This document shows, piece after piece, positions 42,745 to 50,982 of a stretch of DNA of 64,000 nucleotides (positions are counted from its first letter, which is position 1; the number at the start of each line of letters is the position of its first letter). The notes below the pieces were generated by a model, which was not told where the DNA came from, did not search any database, and saw only the letters and a list, made by a program, of their open reading frames with translations. This stretch comes from Streptomyces sp. 6-11-2 (GTDB lineage Bacteria; Actinomycetota; Actinomycetes; Streptomycetales; Streptomycetaceae): assembly GCF_006540305.1 (NCBI RefSeq), contig NZ_BJOR01000001.1, forward strand, positions 2,976,001 through 3,040,000, read 5' to 3'. The position numbers and the translations under genes were made by a program.

Positions 42745-45700
42745 CAGTGTCCCCCGGAACCCCCGCCCCACCCGACCGGCCGGAGGGGGGAAGCCGGGCT
42801 GCCCTGGACCGGGAGCTGCCGACCTGGACGGAACTGGCCGACGCGTTGTACCTGGCGGCCTGTCAGGACGCGGCCGTACCGCTGTTCGACGTGCCCGGCC
42901 GCGAGGCCCGGGAGCGCGGCGAGCGGTCCCGCCGGGAGAACCGTCCCAGCGAACGGCCGCCCCCGTGGGAGCGCCACGGCTCCCCCGGGCCCGTCGCCTC
43001 CCGGCCGCCCGGGGACCCCGGCGGCGACCCGGCCGCGGGATCCGCCACGCCCGAGGACCGGGACGGCACGCCCCCGGACCCCGAGGGCGGCATGGGCGAC
43101 CGTCACCGGGCCGGCGAGACCCCGGCTCCGGGCGACTCCCGCACACCCGACGACGACTCCCGCACCGCCGACCACGATTCCCGCCCGCCCGGCGACGATT
43201 CCCGCCCGCCCGAGGCGCAGGACGACGGCCACGGCCTCGGGTCCGACGACGAACTGCTCCTGCTGGAAGAGGGGCTGACCACCCTGACGGACGCTGCCCG
43301 CCCGCTCTTCGCCACGCTCCCCGCGGCGAGGCCGGCCGGTCCGCGGACCCGCCCCGCACCGCACTCGGACGAGTGGCCCACCGAGCAGGCCGGCTGGCCC
43401 GCGTCCCCCCGGCTGGCCGACTCCCTGGCTCTGGGCAGATCGCTGCGCCCGCTGCGCCTGTTCCTCGCCTCGCCCCACGAGCTGGAGCTGGACGAGGAGG
43501 CGACCGCCGAGCAGGCGGCGCTGGCCGGAGTGTGGACACCGGTGTGCCGGCCGGTCCCGGAGCGGCGGCTGGACCTGCTGCTGCTGGTGGACGACAGTCC
43601 CTCGATGGCCCTGTGGTCGCACACGGCACGGCAGATCGCCGAGCTGATGGAGCAGACGGCGGCCTTCCGCACCGTACGGCGGGTCCGCTGGGACCCGGAC
43701 GGCTGCGACGCGGCGACGGCGGGCCTCGCGGCGGCCGAACTGCACCCGAGCGAACGGCAGTTGGTGCTGGTCGTCACCGACGGCGGCCACAGCGCCTGGC
43801 GCACCGGCCGGGCGGCCGCGCTGCTGCACGGGCTGGGCCGGCACTCCCCCGTCGCCGTACTGAGCCTGCTGCCCCAGCACCTGTGGGACCTGACGCTGCC
43901 CACGGTCACCCGGACCCGTCTGCGGGCACCCGCCCCCGCCGCACCCAACCGCTCCTACGACGCGGAGTGGAAGCACCCGCACGCGGACCCGCTGGGCCCC
44001 GAGCCGGAGTTCGCGCCGCACCCCGGCCTGGGGACCGCGATCCCGGTGCCGGTCGTCGAGCTGCGGCCGACGTCGCTGGCCCGCTGGGCCCGGCTGGTGG
44101 CCGCGGCGGGCAGCGGCGAATGGCACGGGCTGGCCGCGCTGTGGACCGCGCCGGACCGGGACCTGCGCTCGGCGGTGATCGGCCCGGTCCCCGAGCGGCT
44201 CGCCACCATCGTGGCGGAGCCTCCGCACCCCGGACATCAGCGGACGGCGCCACACCGCACGGACCCGCCCCGTCCCACGGAACCGCGGCGGGCCGGCGCC
44301 GGCGCGGACGAGTCGCCCGCCGTCCGGCGGGCCAGGCGGGCCGCCACCACGGTGCGCCGGTTCCGCGCCACCGCCTCCCCGGCGGCGTACGCCCTCGCCC
44401 AGCGCCTGGCCGCGGCCCCCCTGAACCTCCCCGTGATGCGGCTGCTCCAACAGGCCCAGCCCGGCGCGAGATTCTGGAACCTGGCCGAAATCGTGCTGCT
44501 GGGCCTGGTGCGCCGCACCGACGACACCGCGGACGTCGAGGACCCCCACCGGGTGTCCTTCGACTTCGCGGAAGGCGTACGGGAGGAACTGCTCGCCCTC
44601 GGCAGCCGGGCCGGGACCATCCGGGCGCTGGACGAGGTCCGGCGCCATCTCGGACCGGTGCTGGAGGAGGTGTGGGGGGAGGGCGCGAGCGCGCTGGTCG
44701 CCCCGGAGGGGGATCCGGCGGACCCCCCGATGACGGAGCAGACCCGCCCGTTCGTCAGCCACCTGTACACGGCGCTGTGCGCGGTGTCCGGACCCTACCT
44801 CGCTCGTGCCAACCACCTGGGCCGGCTGCTCCAGCGCACGGCCGTCCCCCACCAGGCCGGAAAGGCCGCCGCCGACACAGCGCCCATACCAGGACACAAG
44901 CGGCCATCAGGGTATTCATCCGTAGAAATGCGATCAGAATTGAACATTGCGCCCACCGACGCGCTACATTACGGGCCGCGAACGCCTCAAGCCCCGCAAC
45001 CGGCGAACGCCCCGCAACCGGCGGGGAATTCACCCGCGGAACCGTCGTCCGCCCCCGTTCCGCCCACCCAGCCCAGTTCCTCCCCCACCCCCTCCCCCGC
45101 GCCCGCGTCCGCGCCCGCGCGTCCACGACAAGGAGGCATCGCCGTGACTGCCGGTCTGCCCGTTGCCACGGGCCCGCGAAGCCCGCACGACCCGCCCCGC
45201 ATCTGGGGGAACGTACCGCAGCGGAACCGGAACTTCACGGGGCGCGAGACTCTGCTCGAACGGCTCCAGGAACGGCTGAGCAGCGGTGTCACCGCGGTCC
45301 TGCCGGAGGCCCTGCACGGCATGGGCGGTGTCGGCAAGTCGCAGATCGCCATCGAGTACGTCTACCGGCACAGCCGGGACTACCGGCTCATCTGGTGGAT
45401 CCCGTCCGAGCAGGAGAACCAGATCGTCCAGTCGCTGATCGAACTGGGCGAGCAGATGGGCCTCCAGGCGGGTTCCGAGATGAGCGCGGTGCCCGCGGTG
45501 CTCGACGCCCTGCGCCGGGGCGAGCCGTACCGCGACTGGCTGCTGGTGTTCGACAACGCGGAGAACCCCAAGGAGGCGCGCAAGTACTTCCCCAGCGACG
45601 GGCCCGGACGCATCGTCGTGACCTCCCGGAACTTCCAGTGGTCCACCGACGCCAGCTCGCTGGAGGTCGACGTGTTCGCACGCGACGAGAGCGTCGCCCT

Positions 45701-47669
45701 GCTGCGCCGCCGCAGCCCCCAGCTGCCCGACGACGCCGTGGACCACCTCGCCGCCGCCCTCGGCGACCTGCCGCTCGCGGTGGAACAGGCCGCGGTGTGG
45801 CTGGCCGAGACCGGTATGCCGGTGCAGCAGTACCTCGAGGTCTACGAGCGCAACTTCACCGAACTGATGCAGTCGGAGCCGCCCGGCGACTACCCGCTGT
45901 CGGTGGCGGCCGCCTGGAACGTCTCCCTCGGCCGGCTGCGCGAGACCCGCCCCGACGCCCTCCAGCTCCTCCAGGTCTGCGCCTTCTTCGCTCCCGAGCC
46001 CATCGAGTGGGACCTGTTCTCCGCGGTGCGCGGCGTCTCCGTCCCGCAGGAACTCCAGGCCGCCCTGGACGACCCGGTCAAACTGGGTCGGGCGGTCCGC
46101 GAGATCGGCCGGTACGCGCTGGCGCGGATCGACCACCGGCAGAACACGGTTCAGCTGCACCGACTGGTCCAGCGCGTGCTCGTCGAGCAGATGAACACGC
46201 AGGAGCGGGCGACGATGCGGCACGCGGCTCACCAACTGCTGGCGCACGCCGACCCCAGGAACCCGCAGCGTGCCAGCTACTGGCCGCGTTACTCCGCTCT
46301 CCTCACCCACGTGCGGGCGTCCAACGCGGTGGAGTGCGAGGAGCCGTGGACCCGCCGTCTGGTCCTGAACGAGGTGTGGTTCCTGCGCGCCCGCGGCGAC
46401 CACGCGGCGGCCCTCGAACTGGGCGAGCGAGCCGCGCGGATCTGGCGCGGAACCCTGGGCGAGAACCACGAGGAGGTCCTCGCCATCGACCAGCAGATCG
46501 CCGAGGCGCTGCGCGAGCAGGGCACCCATCTGCGGCGGGCGTACGAGTTGCAGGCCGGGCTGGTAGAGCGGTACCGCACGGCCCTCGGCGGGGCGCACGA
46601 AAACACGCTGCAGGCGCAGAGCTTCATGGCCATCCACCACCGCAATCGCGGAAACTTCAACGAGGCGCGGGAAATGGACCAGCGCGTCTTCGAGACCAGT
46701 CTGCGGGAGTTCGGCGCGGACGACCCGGCAACCCTCCTCGCCGCCCACAACTACGCGGTGAGCCTGCGCCTGGCCGGTGACTCGGAAGCGGCCCGGAAAC
46801 TCGACTACGACACCTGGCAGCGCAGGATCGAGGCCCTGGGCGAGGACCACATGTACACCTTGTCCACCCGCGAGACTCATCTGCTCGACCTTCAGGAGGT
46901 CGGCCGGTACGAGGAAGCGCTGGAGGGTTACGAGCTGCTGGCAGAGGAGATCACCGAGAAGCTGGGCGAGCGGCACCCCTTCACCGCACAGGTGAACCGC
47001 CACCTCTGTGTGACCCGCCGCAAGAAGGGCGATCACGAGGGTGCCTACGCGCTGTCCCGCCGGTACCTCGAACTGCTCGCCGAGATGCCCGGCACCGACA
47101 GCCGCCCCTACCTGCTGGCCGCGGCCAGCCACGCCAACGACCTCCGGCAGATCGGCAAGCTGCAGGAGGCGCGTACGTTGAGCGAGCAGGTGCTGGAGAA
47201 ACACCGCAGCAGGTACGGCCGGGAGCACCCGCACAGCTACGCCTGCGCCATGAACCTCGCGGTCACCCTCAGGCTGCTCCAGCAGCCCGAGGCCGCGCTG
47301 GAACTGGACGACGAGGCGGTGGAGGGCCTGACCCGCGTGCTCGGCGCAGAGCACCCCCGGACGCTGCTGGCCCGGATGAACCTGGCCAGCGACCACTTCG
47401 CCCTGGGGCGCCCCGAGGAGGCGCATGCCCTGGACGAGGCCGTGGTGGAGGCGTCGGCGCGGCTGCGCGTGAGCCACCCGGCGAACCTGGCCATGGAACT
47501 CAACCTGAGCTACGACCTGAAGGCGCTGCGGCGGACGGAGGAGAGCGAGCGGCTGTACGCGCGGGCCCTGGAGCGGTACCGCACAGTCCTGGGCCCCTCC
47601 CACCCCGCGACGCTCGACGCCGAGAAGGGCCTCAGGGCCAACGCCGACATCGACCTGCTGCTGCTCTAG
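42741..47669 (+). CDS. Fusion: SAV_2336-type vWA-like domain, NB-ARC NTPase and TPR repeats (FxsT-like)
   Basis: 1642 aa from ATG 42741, overlapping the MoxR stop (ATGA). The N-terminal 100-500 region resembles SAV_2336-type proteins and holds a vWA-like MIDAS, LLLLVDDSPSMALWS (about 282), with LVLVVTDGGHSAWR. Residues about 710-800 are a Pro/Ser/Ala linker. The NB-ARC part begins IWGNVPQRNRNFTGRE and has P-loop HGMGGVGKS (about 859), LLVFDNAEN (about 934) and GDLPLAVEQAA. From about 1200 to the end come about ten TPR units (HAAALELGERAARIWRGTLG-like). This second half matches the TPR protein of FxSxx-COOH systems. It should sense an invader or cell state and oligomerise, with vWA contacting MoxR/VMAP. 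An in-frame GTG at 45144 with a perfect ribosome site may start a shorter form. Confidence 0.88.
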   Translation: MTVSPGTPAPPDRPEGGSRAALDRELPTWTELADALYLAACQDAAVPLFDVPGREARERGERSRRENRPSERPPPWERHGSPGPVASRPPGDPGGDPAAGSATPEDRDGTPPDPEGGMGDRHRAGETPAPGDSRTPDDDSRTADHDSRPPGDDSRPPEAQDDGHGLGSDDELLLLEEGLTTLTDAARPLFATLPAARPAGPRTRPAPHSDEWPTEQAGWPASPRLADSLALGRSLRPLRLFLASPHELELDEEATAEQAALAGVWTPVCRPVPERRLDLLLLVDDSPSMALWSHTARQIAELMEQTAAFRTVRRVRWDPDGCDAATAGLAAAELHPSERQLVLVVTDGGHSAWRTGRAAALLHGLGRHSPVAVLSLLPQHLWDLTLPTVTRTRLRAPAPAAPNRSYDAEWKHPHADPLGPEPEFAPHPGLGTAIPVPVVELRPTSLARWARLVAAAGSGEWHGLAALWTAPDRDLRSAVIGPVPERLATIVAEPPHPGHQRTAPHRTDPPRPTEPRRAGAGADESPAVRRARRAATTVRRFRATASPAAYALAQRLAAAPLNLPVMRLLQQAQPGARFWNLAEIVLLGLVRRTDDTADVEDPHRVSFDFAEGVREELLALGSRAGTIRALDEVRRHLGPVLEEVWGEGASALVAPEGDPADPPMTEQTRPFVSHLYTALCAVSGPYLARANHLGRLLQRTAVPHQAGKAAADTAPIPGHKRPSGYSSVEMRSELNIAPTDALHYGPRTPQAPQPANAPQPAGNSPAEPSSAPVPPTQPSSSPTPSPAPASAPARPRQGGIAVTAGLPVATGPRSPHDPPRIWGNVPQRNRNFTGRETLLERLQERLSSGVTAVLPEALHGMGGVGKSQIAIEYVYRHSRDYRLIWWIPSEQENQIVQSLIELGEQMGLQAGSEMSAVPAVLDALRRGEPYRDWLLVFDNAENPKEARKYFPSDGPGRIVVTSRNFQWSTDASSLEVDVFARDESVALLRRRSPQLPDDAVDHLAAALGDLPLAVEQAAVWLAETGMPVQQYLEVYERNFTELMQSEPPGDYPLSVAAAWNVSLGRLRETRPDALQLLQVCAFFAPEPIEWDLFSAVRGVSVPQELQAALDDPVKLGRAVREIGRYALARIDHRQNTVQLHRLVQRVLVEQMNTQERATMRHAAHQLLAHADPRNPQRASYWPRYSALLTHVRASNAVECEEPWTRRLVLNEVWFLRARGDHAAALELGERAARIWRGTLGENHEEVLAIDQQIAEALREQGTHLRRAYELQAGLVERYRTALGGAHENTLQAQSFMAIHHRNRGNFNEAREMDQRVFETSLREFGADDPATLLAAHNYAVSLRLAGDSEAARKLDYDTWQRRIEALGEDHMYTLSTRETHLLDLQEVGRYEEALEGYELLAEEITEKLGERHPFTAQVNRHLCVTRRKKGDHEGAYALSRRYLELLAEMPGTDSRPYLLAAASHANDLRQIGKLQEARTLSEQVLEKHRSRYGREHPHSYACAMNLAVTLRLLQQPEAALELDDEAVEGLTRVLGAEHPRTLLARMNLASDHFALGRPEEAHALDEAVVEASARLRVSHPANLAMELNLSYDLKALRRTEESERLYARALERYRTVLGPSHPATLDAEKGLRANADIDLLLL
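44940..44970 (+). promoter_or_regulatory. Candidate internal promoter in the linker of the fusion gene
   Basis: TTGAAC (44940-44945) and TACATT (44965-44970), spacing 19, lie in a conspicuously AT-rich patch (about 44905-44975) between the vWA and NB-ARC halves. Confidence 0.4.
45130..45146 (+). promoter_or_regulatory. Internal ribosome site and in-frame GTG
   Basis: AAGGAGG (45130-45136) precedes GTG 45144 by 7 nt, in frame with the fusion gene (residue 802, VTAGLPVATG), just before the NB-ARC domain. It would yield an 841-aa NB-ARC-TPR protein. Confidence 0.55.
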
Positions 47670-47670
47670 G

Positions 47671-47715
47671 TGTATTCGGCCGGGAGGTCGGTGACACGCC
47701 TCCCGGCCGAGTACA
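47671..47715. terminator. Bidirectional terminator between convergent operons
   Basis: TCGGCCGGGAGG (47676-47687) pairs with CCTCCCGGCCGA (47699-47710), extended by TGTA/TACA outer arms and one G-U pair to a 17-bp stem. It separates the fusion gene from the HExxH gene. Confidence 0.85.
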
Positions 47716-47768
47716 TCCGGACCACCGCGGTGCAGGCGGCCGTCGCGGAGGTCGTCCTGCCACGGCCG

Positions 47769-49670
47769 TCATCCGCTGTCCGCGGCGAGCCCCGCCCCGG
47801 CGGGGGCCGGTCGGGCCGGGCCCGGATCCGCCGCGGCGAGCCATGCGGCGAGTTCGTCGGCGGGCACGGCGCTCCCGGCGGCAGCGACGGCCCGGTGGGC
47901 GCCGACCACCACCTCGGGCCGACTCAGCAGCAGGGCCGCCCCCGGCGTGCCGGCGTGCTCGGGGAGCGCCAGGGCGGCTCCGATCCACGCCTCGGCGTCG
48001 TGCGGAATCCGCGCGGTCCACTCCGCGTAGCCGAGCGCGGCCGCGCCGGTGTCGCCTGCGATCACCGCGTACTCGGCCCGGCGCTCCGGGTCACCGTGCT
48101 TCTCCTCCCGCCGCCGGCGCGCGAACAGCTCCGGCGCCGACAGGCGGTACCGGACCAGCGGTCCGAACATGTCGAGTCGGATCAGGTCGTGCCGCGGCCG
48201 CAGGACCGGTGCCGGAAGCTCGGGCGCCTGCCGTCCGGCCGCCCAGGCTGCGGCCAGCCGCTGGGCCGCGGGCCGAGGGATCTCCAGGTGCCGGGCCCGC
48301 CACACGGCACGTCGGAGCGCGCAGTAGTGCCGGGCCAGTTCCCCCGGCCGGACCGGCACCTCGTCCTCCTGCCAGCGGCCGGCGATCGCTGCCATCTCGT
48401 CCACGACGATCCGCCCCGCCTCGGTCAGCGGGACGTCGTCCCTCAGTCCGGCGAGTGCCTCCCGCACCTGTTCCCTCAGCACGGCGAACTCGAAGGCGGC
48501 GCGTTCCGCCTCGGTCCCGCTCACATGGGCCCGGTGGGTGCGCCAGAACCGGGCAACCCCGAAGAACGCGAACACCCCGTGCAGCAGGCCGAGCAGCGGC
48601 CGGGGGTCGCTGCGCCACGGCGCGTAGTAGAGCCGGTCCGCACCGTCGCGTACCAGGGGCACCAGGCTGAGCAGGGCGTTGAGCTGCTGGTGCCGGGACT
48701 CGTGGACCAGCACTGAAGCGGTCTGGGTCGCGTCGTACGGCAGCGACAGGGTGACCGCGCCGAAGGCGTCCAGCGAGGAGGCGCTGGCCACCAGTCCGCC
48801 CCGCGCCGTCTGGAACGACCGCGGCACCAGCGTGCGGACCAGCGCCCGCAGCGCGACCGCGTCCCGCGGGCACTCCTCGTCCAGCAGGGCGTAGGCGTCG
48901 GCGAGCCGGTTCTCCCACAGCCGTAAGCGGCGCTCACCGGATCTGCCCGGCGACCTCGGGTACCGCGTGAAGTCCCGGTACGGCGTCACCGTGTCCAGCC
49001 ACGGCGTGGCTGCGGCCCCGCCGGCAACATCACCGGCCTTCCGGCCGGGCACCACCCGTAGCGGACGCCACCCCGGCAGCGGCTCGGTCAGGGTGCCGGG
49101 CAGCCGCACTCGCGTGAGTTCCCCGGACACGACGACGCCCCGGCCCTCCACCCGTACCTCCGCCTCGGACCACCGGCGGCGGGACACCGGCCCCGCCACG
49201 CCCGCGCCGGGCAACCAGACCATGCCGCGGTGGGCGGGCACCCGCAGTACGGCGGACACCCCGGCGCGGGCGGCCGCGGCCGCGGCCAGCGCCTGGAACT
49301 GACCGAGATCGGCCCACAGCGGAGCCGAGGACAGTGCCGCGGCATCCGTGGCGCGGATCCGCCGCAGCAGACGCAGGGCCCAGGCCATGACGGTCGGATC
49401 GCCGAGCACGGTCTCGACCGCGCCGGGGTCCTGTCGCTGCGCCGCGCACAGCAGTTCCCAGGCCGCCCGCGCCGACGGAACGTCCCCGGGGTGCCGGGCG
49501 CGCGAGGCCGCCGTGTCGGCACGATCCAGCAACACCCGGAGGATCAGCAGTAGTTGGCTTCGCTGCGTGGAGCACAGCAGGTTCAGGTCCGCCTCGTTCG
49601 CGTTGCCCGCCGCTATGGCCCTGAGCGACCCCTCGGAGATCCGCAGGGCGTCCAGCGGCGCAGCGGTCAC
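47769..49670 (-). CDS. HExxH-type peptide modification enzyme (putative alpha-ketoglutarate-dependent beta-hydroxylase)
   Basis: 633 aa from GTG 49670, overlapping the stop of the small peptide gene as GTGA. The metal-binding motif is VLVHESRHQQLNALLSLVPL (HESRH near residue 323), followed by YYAPWRSDPRPLLGLLHGVF and FFGVARFWRTHRAHVSG, a pattern I recognise from HEXXH-domain proteins of RiPP and FxSxx-COOH loci, now known as Fe(II)/alpha-ketoglutarate peptide beta-hydroxylases. The N-terminal 200 residues are helical (EADLNLLCSTQRSQLLLILR) and may bind the leader peptide. A TTA codon is at 48926-48924. No radical SAM partner is in the window. Confidence 0.75.
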   Translation of the reverse strand: MTAAPLDALRISEGSLRAIAAGNANEADLNLLCSTQRSQLLLILRVLLDRADTAASRARHPGDVPSARAAWELLCAAQRQDPGAVETVLGDPTVMAWALRLLRRIRATDAAALSSAPLWADLGQFQALAAAAAARAGVSAVLRVPAHRGMVWLPGAGVAGPVSRRRWSEAEVRVEGRGVVVSGELTRVRLPGTLTEPLPGWRPLRVVPGRKAGDVAGGAAATPWLDTVTPYRDFTRYPRSPGRSGERRLRLWENRLADAYALLDEECPRDAVALRALVRTLVPRSFQTARGGLVASASSLDAFGAVTLSLPYDATQTASVLVHESRHQQLNALLSLVPLVRDGADRLYYAPWRSDPRPLLGLLHGVFAFFGVARFWRTHRAHVSGTEAERAAFEFAVLREQVREALAGLRDDVPLTEAGRIVVDEMAAIAGRWQEDEVPVRPGELARHYCALRRAVWRARHLEIPRPAAQRLAAAWAAGRQAPELPAPVLRPRHDLIRLDMFGPLVRYRLSAPELFARRRREEKHGDPERRAEYAVIAGDTGAAALGYAEWTARIPHDAEAWIGAALALPEHAGTPGAALLLSRPEVVVGAHRAVAAAGSAVPADELAAWLAAADPGPARPAPAGAGLAADSG

Positions 49671-49879
49671 TGCCGCCACTGATCCGGCCGGCGCCCGCGG
49701 AGGAATTTCATCTCTTCGCTGTTGGACTCTCCCGCGATTCCGAAGGCCAGGCTCGCCCGGTACTCCGCCCGGCTCAACGCGCTTCGCAGCGCTGGATCGC
49801 CACGGGAATGCAGCTCCGCCAAAGAGATCCCGGATAGATCGACGAGGTCGGAACAGAAGTCCTTCGCAGACTCTGCCAT
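49667..49879 (-). CDS. 70-aa peptide, candidate substrate of the HExxH enzyme
   Basis: 70 aa from ATG 49879 (MAESAKDFCSDLVDLSGISL), ending KFLRGRRPDQWRQ. The segment DLSGISLAELHSRGDPALRSAL is split as DLSGISLAEL and DPALRSAL and resembles the leader of FxsA-type precursors as I remember them; the C-terminal FxSxx itself is absent. Aromatic residues in the last third (Phe, Trp) could be modification sites. It is translationally coupled (GTGA) to the HExxH gene. Alternatively it is merely a small regulatory or adaptor protein of that enzyme. Confidence 0.6.
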   Translation of the reverse strand: MAESAKDFCSDLVDLSGISLAELHSRGDPALRSALSRAEYRASLAFGIAGESNSEEMKFLRGRRPDQWRQ

Positions 49880-50024
49880 ACCGTGGTTCCCCCTGACGTG
49901 GTGGTTTGGCGGCTCGGGGTGCGCTTCCATGGTGGCTGCAATGGCCCGCCAGTGGAAGACGGCCGCAGGTCATACAGCGTGGGGCCGTGCGCGGGGCCGG
50001 ACGAGGCATCAGGAGGCGGCGGAC
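49880..50024. promoter_or_regulatory. Divergent promoter region of the peptide and Trypco1 genes
   Basis: The 145 bp between starts 49879 (minus) and 50025 (plus) must hold both promoters. AGGAGG at 50011-50016 serves the plus gene. No clear boxes or palindromes were recognised. Confidence 0.4.
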
Positions 50025-50357
50025 ATGACGCGGTTGCTGCGGTTCCCGGCACAGGACGGTGACGGTTTCCTGGTCGTGGAGGTGGCGGAGGACGAACCGG
50101 GCGTGGTCGAGGTCTCCCGCGCGGGCGACGCGGTGGCCGACGCCGCGGCGTCGTTCGAGGAGGGCGTCGACCGGATCCGGAACGCGGCCGGGGCCGCGCT
50201 GCGACGGCTGCGGGACATGCCGAGCCCGCCCAGCGAGGTCGGCCTGGAGTTCGGGGTGCGGTTCAACGCCGAGCTGGGCGCGGTCATCGCCAAGTCGGAG
50301 GCGGAGGCGCATCTGAAGGTGACGATGACGTGGCGCTCGGACACGGCCGGTGACTGA
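50025..50357 (+). CDS. Trypco1 / CU044_2847-family protein
   Basis: 110 aa from ATG 50025, with AGGAGG 8 nt upstream. The layout is beta-rich N-terminus (TRLLRFPAQDGDGFLVVEVA), a helix (SFEEGVDRIRNAAGAALRRL), then VGLEFGVRFNAELGAVIAKS and a terminal strand HLKVTMTWR. This is the trypsin-co-occurring domain 1 family, small partners of trypsin-like effectors in conflict systems. It supports linking this side of the island with the protease encoded at 38828. The molecular role is unknown. Confidence 0.8.
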   Translation: MTRLLRFPAQDGDGFLVVEVAEDEPGVVEVSRAGDAVADAAASFEEGVDRIRNAAGAALRRLRDMPSPPSEVGLEFGVRFNAELGAVIAKSEAEAHLKVTMTWRSDTAGD

Positions 50358-50379
50358 ACCGGTTTCCCTCCGGCAGCGG

Positions 50380-50396
50380 CCCTACGTACTGTAGGG
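50380..50396. promoter_or_regulatory. Palindromic operator-like site 1
   Basis: CCCTAC-GTACT-GTAGGG, 6-5-6, located 35 bp before the start at 50432 and overlapping a possible -10 (TACTGT, 50387-50392). The same arms recur at 50853-50869. Confidence 0.55.
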
Positions 50397-50431
50397 GGTC
50401 GGCTCGCCATTCAACCACCGACGGGGGACCC

Positions 50432-50758
50432 ATGCAGGAGGCACGTGGTACGGGGCGGCCCGGTGCTTCGCCCGGGAAGGACGCGCAGGGCGGGCTCGGT
50501 CCGACCGTCGTCCTGCTCGTCGTCAGCCTCACCGTCGCCGCTGTCGGGGTCTATCTGCTGTGCGGCTTCGGGCTGCACAGCCTCAACCCGCGGCCGCGGC
50601 TGTTCCGGGCCGGTTTCGCCACGGCCGGGGTGATCGTCGCCACGGTGGCGGCCGGCGCGGCGGTGGGCAACCTGGCCTGGCTGCTGACGGCGTCCCGCAG
50701 ACGCGCGGCCGCTCCCGCCGAAGGCCGGCGCGCCCCCGCCTCGCTTCCCACCGAGTAG
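50432..50758 (+). CDS. Small membrane protein, unknown function
   Basis: 108 aa from ATG 50432, with GGGGGA just upstream. Two membrane segments are visible, PTVVLLVVSLTVAAVGVYLL and GVIVATVAAGAAVGNLAWLL, with short basic cytoplasmic ends. No domain is recognised. It shares a palindromic upstream motif with the lysyltransferase-like gene that follows, so the two are probably controlled by the same regulator. Confidence 0.75.
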   Translation: MQEARGTGRPGASPGKDAQGGLGPTVVLLVVSLTVAAVGVYLLCGFGLHSLNPRPRLFRAGFATAGVIVATVAAGAAVGNLAWLLTASRRRAAAPAEGRRAPASLPTE

Positions 50759-50851
50759 GCCCCGGGCCCGACCCGCCCCACCCCGCACCTTCGTTCCTTT
50801 TCCTTACCTTTTCCAGACGCTCGGCGGACAAGGGTCCGACGTATCCCGGTT

Positions 50852-50870
50852 ACCCTACAGACCGTAGGGT
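50852..50870. promoter_or_regulatory. Palindromic operator-like site 2
   Basis: ACCCTAC-AGACC-GTAGGGT, 7-5-7, about 112 bp before the start at 50983. It shares arms and spacing with site 1 at 50380-50396, while the 5-nt centre differs, as expected of a protein-binding palindrome. Confidence 0.55.
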
Positions 50871-50982
50871 CGGTGCCATCGCCATTGGCCGTACGACCGC
50901 CCACCCTCCGGCTGTCCCCTTTGTTCCCGCCGGTTCCGTCCCCGCCGGCTTCCCCGGCCCGCTCCGAGGTGACGTGTCACCC

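Noticed and set aside
42177..44897. Very long minus-strand open frame opposite the vWA half of the fusion gene
   Set aside because: Composition is Arg/Gly/Gln-rich, it has no domain or ribosome site, and it mirrors the codon bias of the true gene; typical antisense opening in GC-rich DNA.
49671..50312. N-terminal extension of the HExxH enzyme through the peptide gene region
   Set aside because: The extension is Arg/Pro-rich noise; the peptide gene has its own start and ends in a GTGA overlap with the enzyme's GTG.
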